The translations under genes and the position numbers were made by a program. A DNA stretch of 64,000 nt from Misgurnus anguillicaudatus. Its lineage: Eukaryota > Chordata > Actinopteri > Cypriniformes > Cobitidae. Below are positions 22,295 to 33,805 of this stretch, one piece after another; the first letter of the stretch is position 1; the number at the start of each line of letters is the position of its first letter. The notes under the pieces were generated by a model. The model saw only the letters and a program-made list of their open reading frames with translations. It ran no database searches and was not told the DNA's origin. The stretch lies in NCBI RefSeq assembly GCF_027580225.2, contig NC_073361.2, positions 22,391,501 through 22,455,500 of the forward strand. The letters are read 5' to 3'.

Positions 22295-22705
22295 GGGTGA
22301 TAATAGCAATAATAATAATTATAGGAATATTATTAATAATAATAATCATGAAAAATTATATTAATATGAAATGACAGATAGCAATAATAGTAATGATAAA
22401 CAAATTAACAAAAATACTAATTTCATCTGGACTTAGGGGGATGACGAAGGATCAGGAAGAGGATAAAAAAATAAATCATATAAATAATAAATAATAGTAG
22501 TAGTAATAGCGATATTAATATTAATAAAAAATAATAAAAATAATAGTAATGTTGATAATGGTAATCTTGATACATCCAATAATAGTAATGATAATAGTAG
22601 TTGTAATAGAGATGATGACAGTAATAATATTAATAATGATAATATTGACAATGGTATTAATAATGGTATATTAATGATAATATTAATGCAGATATTAATA
22701 ATAAG
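22295..22705. repeat. Imperfect (AAT/ATAG)n low-complexity tract
   Basis: About 400 bp of AATAAT, AATAGT and GATAAT units without a strict period. Frames through it are artefacts of base composition. Confidence 0.8.
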
Positions 22706-22856
22706 GTGATATAAAACTGCCTCTGACCCCCCTCGTGACCATGGCATAGGATAGACATAAAAAATAAAAAATAGTTCTAACAAAAACAAAATGTCCAAGC
22801 CAGCAACAAAATGAACTATTATGTATAATACACAGACTAAAGTCATAGACTAAGGG

Positions 22857-23067
22857 GCGGTTTCCCGGACAGGGTTTAGATTAATCCAGGACTAGGCCTT
22901 TGGATATTAGGACATTTAAGCAGTTTGTACAAACATAGCTTACAAAAAACGTATCTTGAGACAAAACAGTGGTGCTGATATATGTTAAGATATGGCAATG
23001 CAAGATTTTTTTTCAATGAAGAGTGCTTTAGTCTGAGACTAAAGCCCTGTCCGTAAACCACCCCTAA
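22857..23067. repeat. GGTTTCCCGGACAGGG MITE, copy 1
   Basis: GGTTTCCCGGACAGGGTTTA at the left and TAAAGCCCTGTCCGTAAACC at the right form inverted ends, with CCAGGACTAGGCC just inside. A second copy begins at 58864. 23068-24621 is single-copy DNA with no gene or repeat that I can name. Confidence 0.7.
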
Positions 23068-24621
23068 ATGTTTACGCTAAGAACTTCTCTCCTCTTAAGG
23101 GCTCTTTGCTGCATGTGCAGTTTCTATTGATCCTATCGACTCAGCTTGTTTTAGCCAATGATCCGATTACAAATGTTGTCACCCTCCCCTGGCCCTCTTC
23201 CTTCTGTGCCCTGCTAAAGTTCTCCGTTATGCCACAAGCACCATATGCTGACATGTGCGTTTCCTAAAGCTCTCAACCTGAACCAGGAACTGGCCAAGTA
23301 TGTCGAACTTCAAAACTGCCAGAAAACAGACAGCTTTGACTTTTATTTATTTATTTAAATTTTAAGTTGGGATAATCAAAATGTATTTTAAAGTCCTCGT
23401 GACATCAATATTGACTGTACTTTCTTGCAGTTATTTAATGTTTTTTTTTATTCTGTAAACTTGGCATAGTATGGAACTGTAATACGGTCAACAGAAATGG
23501 GAACTACTTCATAGGTGTGCGGTTATTGAAAAATAATGCACACCCTTATGTTTGGCAACTCCGTGGAATAATTTACTGTAAATCAACTAAAATTAAAAAA
23601 ATTAAGTGAAGCACTGTATATCCAATACTCTTACTAATAAACATAATATGCCACATATCGAACCTTCACATATGGTAATATATCCTGTACACATATTTCC
23701 GAGTGGTTTCTAATGTGTTGCTATGCAGTTGCTATGCATTTGATGGGCACTTGCCATCCAGGATATCTGAAATCTTTCCTTCAATGTAAGTATAAATAGT
23801 TGTTTATCTGTTTTATCACCTCTGTAAGCCAGACAAAATAGGTCCCAAAATAGTAACCGTGTTGCTTGTCTACACCTTTGCTTTAACCAGGTTCTCAATC
23901 ATGATGTTTACCAGTCATCAAGTTAACAGTTTTAACTGTGTGCATGTATCCTATGCCATCATCAGGGACAGAATAACAGACTGTTCTCCTTCTGTCGAGT
24001 CCTAAATGTTGGATCTCATTCTAGAAGACTCTATAGTGCTCGTATAAGCTTTTCTGTAGGAAACCATGACAGAATTGGGTCTTATTCCACAGAGTGGATG
24101 GTGCTGGTGATTACTACATTCTCCCTTTAACTCTCTTTCTGTTTCTATCCTCTAATCTGTCACGTAACAGACTCTTCACGATTGACAGATCCAGGACAAA
24201 CAAACAAAGTGCCAAATAAACCCAAAAGGTTCAGAAAAATATCTGAAAGTTCTCAGAACTTGACTTGTGTACGGCGGATTTGCTGTTGTGTCTCAACGGT
24301 GGATGTCAAGATGAAAAGAATTGGCCATGGAGGGTCACTTGCTAAAGTCTTGCTATCGATGGGATTTATCACAGAGTAATACTTTTATGTACTTTGTTGA
24401 AACACTGTCAAGTTTAAAAATGAAGTTTGGATCGATGGCTCGGCATCAGTGTGCAGTGAAACACAAATTTGAGTTTGTCATCGCTGTTTATTGTATTTTA
24501 CTTGTGTAATGTCTCTCATTACCTCAATCACAAATTTATGCATTCACATCTCAACTATTGGGTGTGTGAGTTTGATTCCCACATGTAAACACATAGATAA
24601 AATGTATATCTTGTATGCACA

Positions 24622-25584
24622 TTAAAGGTGCCATGTGTAATTTTTTTGCGGCATCTAGTGGTGAGATTGCAAATTGCAACCACCGGCTCAGTCCACAGCT
24701 CATGCATAGAGAAGCTACAGTAGCCACCACAAGACAAACATGTTGTCGTCTGAGACAACATAGTGACGATATGCTATATAGCACCAAAAGTGGTTCTTTG
24801 CTCGTAATCATAGAAGAACCGTTTTTAGTGCCATATAGCACCGGTGAAGCACCAGTGAAGCACCTGTGTAGAACCAAATAGGGGCCATATAGCACCACAT
24901 ATGGTTCTACATAGCACTATTTGGTTCTACACAGGTGCTTCACCGGTGCTATATGGCACTAAAAACGGTTCTTCTATGATTACGAGCAAAGAACCACTTT
25001 TGGTGCTATATAGCACCGTTTGTTTTTAGAAGAGAAGTTTGACCGTTTAGGGCTACTGACGAAACATGACAGGACTTTCATGTAAGGGGACCTGTGGTGT
25101 ATGTAGATGAAAATGGCTCATTCTAAGGTGATAGTACCCGAAAATAGTCCCTTGCCATTGAAAGTAACCAAGAGGACTATTTTTGGCCAGTGCGTAATAT
25201 CACTACGCATGCTGCAGCCATGTTACATCAGCAAAGTCCTTGATTATTACGCCAGAATGAGAGTATAGTTCCTAGACATATCGGCCTAGAAAATCGCAGC
25301 TTTTAATTTTCCGTGGGTCTTAGTACACGATGTAACTACAGAAAAAAATTTATATAGGAAAAATATAGAAACTCTTTGGTTATTTTTTAGCGCGATGCTA
25401 ACGGTCTAATCAGATTCAATAGATTATGCTAAGCTATGCTAAAAGTGGTACCGCCAGACCCAAAGATTAGCTGAATGGATTCCAAAACAGTAAGAATCAA
25501 ATGTTTAACTCTAGGGGAGTTGGAAAATGAGCATATTTAAAAAAAGTGGAGTGTCCCTTTAAGTTTTACACAGTGCACCTTTAA
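24622..25584. mobile_element. TTAA-flanked MITE (GGTGCCATGTGTAA) carrying two insertions
   Basis: TTAAAGGTGCCATGTGTAAT at 24622 and GTGCACCTTTAA ending at 25584 bound the element. The related copy at about 61675-62023 has neither insertion. One insert is the palindrome 24773-25015. The other, about 25131-25558, ends GGAGTGTCCCTTTAA and is the right half of another cyprinid MITE. Confidence 0.7.
24773..25015. repeat. Near-perfect 243-bp palindromic MITE (TATATAGCACCAAAAGTGG)
   Basis: The arms starting GCTATATAGCACCAAAAGTG and ending CACTTTTGGTGCTATATAGC are complementary for about 100 bases. The only arm difference I see is an 11-base duplication (AGTGAAGCACC) in the left arm near 24853. The spacer is about 26 bases. 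Confidence 0.9.
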
Positions 25585-25779
25585 GTTGTTTTAGATAAAA
25601 GCATCCAAATGTATACATGTAAAGTGTAAATGTATTGCAGGCAGATGGTCACAAAAATACTAAGAAAGCCATGTCAGGTTAAGCAATGGGGGTGGGGGCC
25701 TTGCAAACCCCATCTAATAGCGTTATATAATCATTTTCTCATCATCTCAGGAGGTCCAGTGGTCCAATTTTAGCACCGA

Positions 25780-26230
25780 AAAAGCACATTTACTTCCTCG
25801 TGCCAAAACACAGATGGGTGTGGTTGTTCCTCGGTTTGATTTTGTATTGGATGAACCAGGCACTCAGCACTGCAATTACATCACAGAGGAGGGCTGCCTG
25901 CACCGAGTCCATAAATATTCATGCCAGAGCTGGAGGCAGAATGGACATCTTTGATTTGCCAGGATCTGAGCCCCTCGATGCCTGACGGGTGGCTGCAGAC
26001 AGTGCATATAATAGCTTTCCGCTTTAGGATGGGACCCCATGTTTATCCTCCGATCGGGAGAGATCAAAGAGCTTCACACACTGCTAGCAGGCAGAGAGTG
26101 ATGCAAGTGATGGGGAAATGGAAATGGGGGGCTGTGAAAGAGAGAGATTTTATTGGCAGGTAATGAGCAAGGCAGATGCAAGCTGTATGTCTGTAAAGAT
26201 GATATGCTGCATGGTTTTATTGGCATACCT
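25780..26230 (+). other. Single-copy island, possible conserved noncoding element
   Basis: Higher GC than its surroundings, no repeat features, motifs such as AGATCAAAG (TCF-like, near 26065), CATAAATATTCATG (near 25912), and overlapping frames on both strands with no recognisable protein. 25585-25780 holds a SINE tail scrap (AGATAAAAGCATCC). Confidence 0.25.
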
Positions 26231-26401
26231 GGTGCTAAATTGAATCAGATTTAAATAGGCTGGCTTATCTATGCGAAAGGGTCAGGGCTTTTTTGGTTAA
26301 CACGATTTGATTGAATTATACTTTACACTATGATAAATATTACTGGGTTGTTTTAACTCATGGCTGGGTAAAATACAGTATGTACAAATCCAGCCGTTGG
26401 G

Positions 26402-27116
26402 TTTAAAGGAAAACACCACCGTTTTTCAATATTTTACTATGTTCTTACCTCAACTTAGACAAATAAATACATACCTATCATTTTTCAATGCGTACATTTA
26501 ATCTTTGTACAGCACATCGTGGATGTGTTAGCATTTAGCCTAGCTCCATTCATTCCTTAGGATCCAAACAGGGATGAATTTAGAAGCCACCAAACACTAC
26601 CATGTTTTCCCTATTTAAAGAGTGTTACATGAGTAGTTACACGAGTAAGTATGGTGGCACAAAATAAAATGTGCAGATTTTTTAAGCAGATAAAAAAATG
26701 AGAACTATATTGTATGGCGGAAGAGCACTTAGTTTGCCACACTTCGACCTCAGCGCGCAGTAACATCATCACTCCTGACTACTCCCCGTCTCGCTTAAAC
26801 TTCCGTCAATATTACTGCGCCCGAGGTCGAAGTGCCGCAAACCAAGCGCTCCTCCGCCATAAAATATAGTTCTCATTTTTATCCGCTCAAAAAATCGCCA
26901 CATTTCATTGTCACATTTAAAGTGTTTGGTGGCTTCCACATCAATCCCTGTCTGGATCCCAAGGAACGAACGGGGCCAGGCCAAACGCCAACACATTCAC
27001 GACGAGCCGCACCATGACCAAGTGCACGCATTGAAAAAAGATAGATATGTATTAATTAGTCTAAGTTGAGGTAAGAACGTAGTAAAATATTGAAAAACGC
27101 TGGTGTTTTCCTTTAA
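26402..27116. mobile_element. TTAA-flanked MITE (GGAAAACACCACC), copy 2
   Basis: The ends TTTAAAGGAAAACACCACCG and CTGGTGTTTTCCTTTAAA are inverted. Long arms run inward through TACATACCTATC and the paired CACTTCGACC / GGTCGAAGTG near 26740-26830. 26231-26401 is unremarkable. Confidence 0.75.
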
Positions 27117-27221
27117 ATGATCCTATGTTAAGCTGTTTTTTTTAAATGCTGGGTCGAATGTGAACAAATATTGACATAATGGGTTTATACATTTAAGCAT
27201 TTTTTTTAAGTGTATGTATAT

Positions 27222-28131
27222 GGGTGATTCTCACGAAAACTTGGTTTTAAAAATGTCAAGCATGAAAATGTAAAAATTGCTTAAATTTACTTTTTTTCCC
27301 ACCAGACATTGAAAAACAAAGTAAGTTGGGAACATTAATTTAAAAACTTTTACTTATCATTTAACACTTTTTGTAACATAATTAAAAAAAATTGTCCTAA
27401 AAAATCTCATTACCGCAACAGTCAGAAAACATCAACACTGACATATTTTCAAAATGACACGACAAACCTGAAAGAACATAATTTGGAGATTCTGCACATG
27501 CATTTAAAATCAAAGTATTATGCTTCTATTAATTAAATTAACATTTAATAAGCATCTGTTGCGGTAATGATAATCAAAATGTCGTGTAAACATTCTGACA
27601 AGACAATATTTCAAATTAACTGTAAAAAATGATCTTACCTGGTAGCCATCTTGAAGTAACTGGTCCATGTGCTTGGTCACTCAAAATCAAAATTTATTAA
27701 AATTCTGTATGTGTGCTTAAACTGTTCTCAAAAAGTGTTGCTGAGGATGAGAACATCAGGCATGGACACATCATTTTCCTAATTTTTCTTCATTATTATT
27801 ATACATGAATATTCAGTAAATATTTTTTCTGTCATCTAAAGTAGTCTAGCAAAACATCCATTTATTTTTTTCTTAATATTTTTGTGTTAATTTGATTAAA
27901 TTACAACATAATGCATGTTCAAACACAGCCGGACAGATTGCGGTAATGAGAATTTCAGCAGAAAATGAGATAAAATTTACAATTATAAATTCTTATGTTG
28001 AAATCACACATTGTGCAAGGTAGAACACAGTATTGTGTTAATTCTGATGCTTTTTAATGTTACTATATTACACATTTTAAAGCTAAAATCATTAGTGCCG
28101 TGGTGTTTCAATGGTTTAGTGAGAATCACCC
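27222..28131. mobile_element. GGGTGATTCTC-family DNA transposon, copy C
   Basis: This is the near twin of 13355-14270 in the same orientation, with only scattered substitutions and small indels. ATAT flanks both ends (possible 4-bp duplication, as in copy A). Confidence 0.75.
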
Positions 28132-28145
28132 ATATATGTGTATTA

Positions 28146-28271
28146 TGCTCATGTGTAGCTCAGTGGTAGAGCATTGCATTGGCAGCACGAAGGTCATGGG
28201 TTCGAACTAATAAAAATGTATACCTTGTAATGCACTGAAAGTCGGTTTGGATAAAAGTGTGTGCCAAATGT
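28146..28271 (+). repeat. tRNA-derived SINE
   Basis: An A-box-like TGTAGCTCAGTGGTAGAGCA and a B-box-like GGGTTCGAACTA are about 35 bp apart, followed by the SINE tail TGGATAAAAGTGTGTGCCAA. There is no acceptor-stem pairing, so it is not a tRNA gene. 28272-29070 has only a GGTTCTTTGGGGAACC palindrome scrap near 28900. Confidence 0.7.
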
Positions 28272-29070
28272 AAATCAACTTATTTCTTTCCTGTTCAATA
28301 TTTCTCAGACTAGACTATTATAAATTCAGTACCTACCTTACGTAGCATTGCATGTATTTTTAATTATTTTTTTAAGTCAGAACTGACAGAAATGTATCAT
28401 CACTGCCACATTTGCTTTCCGTTATGTCCAGAATTTGCATTTCGAATGAGAATTGTCAGACATGTGACATTTTCTCTCCCTCTCTAGTGTAAGTGCTAGA
28501 TCTTGACCAACAGAGGTCCTCCTAGCTTTGAAGTCTGCTCTAAATTAAGTACTCTGAGCCTGGTACTCAAAAAAGCTGACACATTGACTCAGGCACCCTG
28601 GATTTCAAGGCAACTGTATTGTCTGGTTAAGCATCTGCTGTGTACCCATTCATTGGGAATATAGGAACATTCACAATAAAAGGTCTGAAATTGTCAGCAT
28701 TCTAAGTGAGTGATAAAATTAAGCAATACTAATCTTATTCAGTTCATTGCATTAAATCTTATTTTGCATTACCTTAATAAGTCAGTATACAAAAACCTTT
28801 CCTCCCAAGAGTTTATTTTCAGTAGAGTAAAGTTCTTTATATGAAAAGGTTCAAAGACTATTAAAAGAAGTGGTTCTTATAAGAACATTTGACTGAATGG
28901 TTCTTTGGGGAACCAAACATTTTTTTTCGCTGGCATTACTGTGAATAACCTTTGGTGGCACCTTTCTTTTTAAGAGATTATAATAATATTATCAAAAGCT
29001 ATACAGGCAGCTGTGCAGCTCACCAATAACATTATGACATTCAAAAGCAAACGGTAGTGACCAGACAATA

Positions 29071-29817
29071 GCCTCTTTCACACAGTAATTCTGTTAAATT
29101 ACCATGAATTTACCAGAATGAATTTACCAGTAAATACAAAAATGTGCTGTTCACACATGCAGTGACGTTACGTCTTTTTACCGACATCATTCACACATCA
29201 GTATCAAAATACCGGTAAACTCGGAGAGAAAGCGGAAGTAACCTGTGGCGCGCGGCCGGCGAGCTCCGTGTTGTATTTGTAAACAACGGCGGGTTATGAC
29301 TTAATATCGTCGGTCCGTATTTTGTTGTTTTCACATCTGTCGCAAACGGTCGCGAAGTTGCTCGTGACCAAACAAATTGCGTGATGCGGTGTCAACCTGT
29401 GTTTGCACATTAGGCTTCACAGATGGTGTGCTAAGGACGTCGGCAATATGACAAAAAGACGGTAAGCTGTTTTAAACAACTTTGGTGAAGAAATGTGGAT
29501 GTTAACTTCAGTTGTGCTCGACGCAGCATGTGTGTGGAAACATCCGTAAACAGTTCGGGGGTAAAGGCGTCATCTGTATTAAAACATTATGATTGGCCCG
29601 ATCTGTCAGCGCGGTCTGACATCGTCCGTTCTAAATGCCGGTAATCCTATATTTTTCGTTCACACATAGCGCTTACCGGTAAATGACTGATAATCTTACA
29701 ACCTGTCTTACTGGTAAATTGGGAGCACTGATTTACCAAAAAGGTTCTGTTCACACATGACATGTTAACTGCAATTTACCAGTAAATTACCAGTAAAGAC
29801 TGTATGTGTGAAAGGGA
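29071..29817. mobile_element. CpG-rich DNA transposon with CTTTCACACA ends
   Basis: The left end CCTCTTTCACACAGTAATTC and the right end ACTGTATGTGTGAAAGGGAC are inverted, with repeated TTTACCAGTAAA inside. The core 29220-29460 is unusually CpG-rich and ends in ATATGACAAAAAGACG followed by GTAAGC, which looks like a retained promoter plus first coding exon and splice donor. Confidence 0.6.
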
Positions 29818-29949
29818 CTAATGTCCAGTCAGTGTGAATGAGGCTCTGCATGGTCAGGATGCCCATTTAGGACACGGCGTAATACCAGATAATTAAACAG
29901 ACACTATAACTGTTAATTTCACCTTATCAGATACCACCACATTGTATTT

Positions 29950-30960
29950 GTAGTGTTCCTGTAGCTCAATTTAAAGGGCTTTATGTTAGCAGTGCAAGGC
30001 ATATGGGTTCGATCACAAGTAACACACATCAGGGTTTCCCGCAGCACATGTCAGTTCGGGCGGCCCGCCTAAGCTTGGGAACCCTACCAACTAGGTCGTC
30101 CAAAACAAAAAGCGGGGAGGCGCGCCACACGGCCGAAATGAGAAAGACATGGTCCGGACGGTCACTGTCTGGTGGACAACTAGCCAGTTGATAAAACATC
30201 TCGGAAAATAGCACGGACGCGCTTCACACCGCGAGCGTGCACGCGAACTACACAGCCGAAATGAGATGAAGACGAGGTCTGTCATGTCTGGAGGATAGCC
30301 AGTTGATAAAACGCGTGTCTGTGAGAACTGTAAGTGGATTTATGTTTTGGGGTTATTTAAGCCTGTTATTGTATTAGTCTATAGTTTTTGCAAATTTAAA
30401 GTATGTTAGCTGGTGATTTTGTTGTTTGAGCAACCTGCTAGCTAGGTTTCACGTGCCTGTTGATTAGATATAATTGTTGCTCACTTTATTTATGTGCATT
30501 ATTTACATGCTACAGTAGTTACACTCCTTTAAGATAATGTAATTAATAGTGAGAAATAATCTGTTTTTACAATTTTTGCGCTATCTATCATCGTTCACCA
30601 GACTTTCTACAACATCTGCTTCAGTTTGTGTTTATTAACCCTTTAGTTTCACTTCATCACGCAGCTATTCCTGTTTAAGGTAAAACCATTTAATTCATTA
30701 ATAATCTAGTATGTGTTCATTTTCTGTCATAGTTTCTTTAAAATTAAGTTTTATTTGAGTGCTTTAAATAAAAATATTTTAATTTTCATCATGACGCATA
30801 CGCCCCTTTGATTGCCACACCCTCGGCACCGAGCAGCACCCGCCCAACCCTATCACCTTACCTAACAAATTTTCTGCGGGAAACCCTGCACATACTAATA
30901 AATGTATAGATTGAATGCACTGTTTAGATAAATGAATAAATGTAATGTAATATAAAAGTA
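29950..30960 (+). repeat. tRNA-derived SINE split by a hAT element
   Basis: The head (TGTAGCTCAATTTAAAGGGC, GGGTTCGATCACAAG) is at 29950-30029. The tail (TGTATAGATTGAATGCACTG) resumes at about 30889 after the 859-bp insertion. Confidence 0.6.
30030..30888. mobile_element. hAT-like element with CAGGGTTTCCCGCAG ends
   Basis: CAGGGTTTCCCGCAG at 30030 and CTGCGGGAAACCCTG ending at 30888 are perfect inverted ends of a common vertebrate hAT type. The flanks ACACACAT and CACATACT are only partly similar. An internal direct repeat (CACGGCCGAAATGAG / CACAGCCGAAATGAG, and TAGCCAGTTGATAAAAC twice) is visible. No transposase. Confidence 0.75.
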
Positions 30961-31098
30961 TTTCTTTCTAAAGGTCTCTACTAAACTCAATACAGGAAGG
31001 GCTAGAACAGATATCAGGCTGGATTTCACACAGTGTTACAATGCACTGATCAATATGTGTGCGAGCAACTGATGGACCACAGTGATACCACGCAGTGT

Positions 31099-31124
31099 GC
31101 TTTTGTGTGTGTGTGTGTGTGTGT
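31099..31124. repeat. (TG)n microsatellite
   Basis: A short TG run. Nearby 31384-31397 is a C homopolymer. Nothing else is seen in 30961-31754. Confidence 0.85.
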
Positions 31125-31945
31125 TTAATTAGTGATATTTCCTGTCCTAATTACTGTAAAATTAACAAGACTCCATCTGGCTCCAATAACACTTAATAGA
31201 AAATATTTAATCTAATCAAAATATGCAGTGTGAGAGAAGGACATGTTTTAACAGACTGTTCGGTTGATGTTTTCACACTAGATATACTTGAAGACCACAT
31301 CTGCTTTTAGGCTCATTAATAGAGGTAATTATATCAGAGAAGAACCCACTGAGATGTAGCACATAGGAATGTTCAGACAAAATACCCCCCCCCCCAACAA
31401 ATATAATACTGTACCTCAGCACTTTCCAAAAGTTATTAAGAAGATTTTGGAGCTATCAATGACCTCATTTTGCATACGCATATTCTATGCAAGTACTATA
31501 CGTTTTGATTCATTGCCACAGTGAACGAGTGAAAGGTTGTTTACAGAGGTTGTATCGATCCAGCGGCAAGAGGTTTCGGCACGGCTGTGGTTTCACAGTT
31601 TTTGTGGGTCGCCCACTGGAACATAGATCACGGTTTGTGTGAGCTGAGCCTCTGCCTGCTTCATTGATCTCAGCCCCTTATTCAATTCATGTTAAGTATT
31701 ACAACCACCCATCTAAAATTACAAGCACAATCCATTTCCTAAAACTGTTTGAATCCGGTGACTTCTTTTCCAAGGGCGCACAATGCGAAGTTCGTCACAA
31801 CATGGCTGTCTTATCAAAATGTGTGTTCAGCGCGTTATGTAAACCTATAAATACATGTCTGTTGCAAATGCTTCGAAGGGGTTTATGATTAAAAAAAGCC
31901 GGATACTCGCTTAATTTTGTGTACTCAGAGTGTAGTGTTAAGTTG

Positions 31946-32632
31946 GAGCCTGTTTACACGAGAACGCTTGAGGGTGAAAACGTAAAAATATTTAATCGGA
32001 TGTGCCTTTCGTTTACACAGTGACAGCGTTTTTGGGGCTTAAAAACGCAAAAAAAGTGAAACCACCCTCCAGAATGAAAATCTTAAAAACGATCTACCAT
32101 GCGTTCCCGTCTAAAGCATAAAAACGCAAAAGTCTGCTCACGGTGGCTCTCGTCCTGTACGCGTTTACGTCACAGGCATACGCCAGGAAAATAACAACAA
32201 ACATGTTGGATTATTTCCATACGTCGGACCTTCATGTTGCCATAGCAGCTCTGATAAATATACAAGAGTCTTTCCAGCAGTTGTATGAAATATTCACAGC
32301 TAGTATTTCTGATGACAAGGCGGCACATTAATTACCTTTATCAAATTGTTGATGAGGCAAACCAGACAGCTTTGGATGAGACCTGGGAGAACAAGGATGA
32401 TGGTTGTACGCAGGCACGCGGACTTGGTGATGTTGTGTGTAAGTGCTTCACATTGCCACCTAGCTGCCTGGAGTGCATACTACATCGAATATCACACACA
32501 TTTGCGTCACCATATGCACACAGATTTCCTCCTCAAAACGCTCGTATAAACTCTGAATAAAAAGTGATAACTCATCAACAACACTTTTGCGTTTTCATTT
32601 TAGATAATTTCCGTGTAAACGTAGCCTTGGTG
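31946..32632. mobile_element. GTTTACACG-ended element with decayed coding fragment
   Basis: AGCCTGTTTACACGAGAACG and CGTGTAAACGTAGCCT are inverted, with TTGG at both junctions. At 32203-32430 two overlapping frames give MLDYFHTSDLHVAIAALINI... and then YLYQIVDEANQTALDETWEN, which read as one protein broken by a frameshift. I do not recognise the family; a transposase-associated first exon is one possibility. Confidence 0.5.
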
Positions 32633-32696
32633 TCTTGCAAATATTTAGTAAATGTAAGCGTCTCTTTTATCATAAACCCTTTCGATGCGTGTGCAG

Positions 32697-33150
32697 TAGG
32701 GATGTGCATCGATGCATCGCGCTCCCATTAAAAAGACCTGTCTAAAATCGATTCTGAATTGTAAGGCTCCGATTCAGTGTTTCATGCACAGCTTGTGCAT
32801 GTACTACGGCTCCGTGATCAGTAGGAAGTCCTTATCAATCTAAAATCACTACAAGTTTGACTCATTTATAACGTGCATTTAAAAAAGCAACACTCGTCAA
32901 ACACAATCATTTAAAATATTCTTTATTATCATGAAAATACCTGAAACAATCTGAAGAACAGCAATATAAATATGCCTCTAGATAGTTCCTGGAAAAGTGT
33001 TAGTATTAATGCTTTTTCTTCTGTGGCACAAATGGTGTTTCTAAGCGAGAGCGCCCCCTGGCTTTTGGATGTGGCTGCATTTCACCCTAATTCATTCAAA
33101 TTCATATATTGAGAAAACGCGCATTTGACAGATTAATTGTCACAACCCTA
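32697..33150. mobile_element. hAT MITE with perfect 8-bp target duplication
   Basis: TAGGGATGTGCATCGATGC at 32697 and TTGTCACAACCCTA ending at 33150 are the termini, and GTGTGCAG lies on both sides (32689-32696 and 33151-33158). The interrupted element reads through cleanly if the 454 bp are removed. Confidence 0.85.
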
Positions 33151-33389
33151 GTGTGCAGCAGGCACATATTTTGACAAGACGCATGATGCAACGAACACAT
33201 ATTTTGAATTTGCGCCCCTCGGAAGTGAAGTCACCGGCCGCCACTGCTTAAATCTGAAAGTAATGTGTTAAATAAAATAATTAAATAAAGCGTTAAGCTG
33301 GATAGATCCAATTTTGAAAACATCCGTTGGAATTTGATAATTGGGTGATGTTCACTTTAAAAGGAATAAAAATTGTAGTCTTTAAGCCA

Positions 33390-33805
33390 CTAATAAGATG
33401 ATTCACCCCAAAATGTTGTTATTATTTACACACCTTCATGTCATTTAATGGCATCTATACATTCTTCTTGCGTATAATGAAACTGGTTTGGAATCCATCC
33501 GACTGTCAGGTTTCAACAAAGAACCATAAAAGGATCATAAAAGTAGTCTGTATGACTTATGTGTGATATTCTAGGTCTTCTGCAGGCATACAATAGCCTT
33601 TGGCGAGGAAAGGATTGAAATTAAGTCTCAAATTGAAAATCCTGTTTGACAGGCGTGGTCACTATTTACTTTCATTGTATGGTGAGGTAAATTTGGACAT
33701 TCTGTTATAAATAACTCCTTTTGTGTTTTACTGAATCATAGATGAGGATCATATGTATGTAAATGACAACTGAATTTAAATTTTGAGGTGAACTACACCT
33801 TTAAG
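33390..33805. mobile_element. AGTTCACCCC-type MITE
   Basis: GATTCACCCCAAAATG at the left and TTTTGAGGTGAACTACACCTTTAA at the right, with TTAA at the right terminus. A fish MITE with no coding content. 33806-34640 is otherwise unremarkable, with a short (CA)n at 33928. Confidence 0.6.

Larger units (their letters stand above)
31755..33247. mobile_element. CCGGTGACTTC-ended DNA transposon with two nested insertions
   Basis: The left CCGGTGACTTCTTTTCCAAG and right GTGAAGTCACCGGCCGCCA ends match 20031-20497. The inner landmarks (TTTATGATTAAAAAAAGCC, CTCTTTTATCATAAACCC) are in place. Insertions at 31946-32632 and 32697-33150 account for the extra kilobase. Confidence 0.65.

Noticed and set aside
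24615..24898. Overlapping frames of 68-115 codons on both strands at 24551-24898
   Set aside because: They traverse a MITE end and the 243-bp palindrome, so frames on both strands mirror each other.
28146..28220. A possible tRNA gene (TGTAGCTCAGTGGTAGAGCA ... GGGTTCGAAC)
   Set aside because: No acceptor stem or complete cloverleaf, and it runs into a SINE tail, so it is a tRNA-derived repeat.
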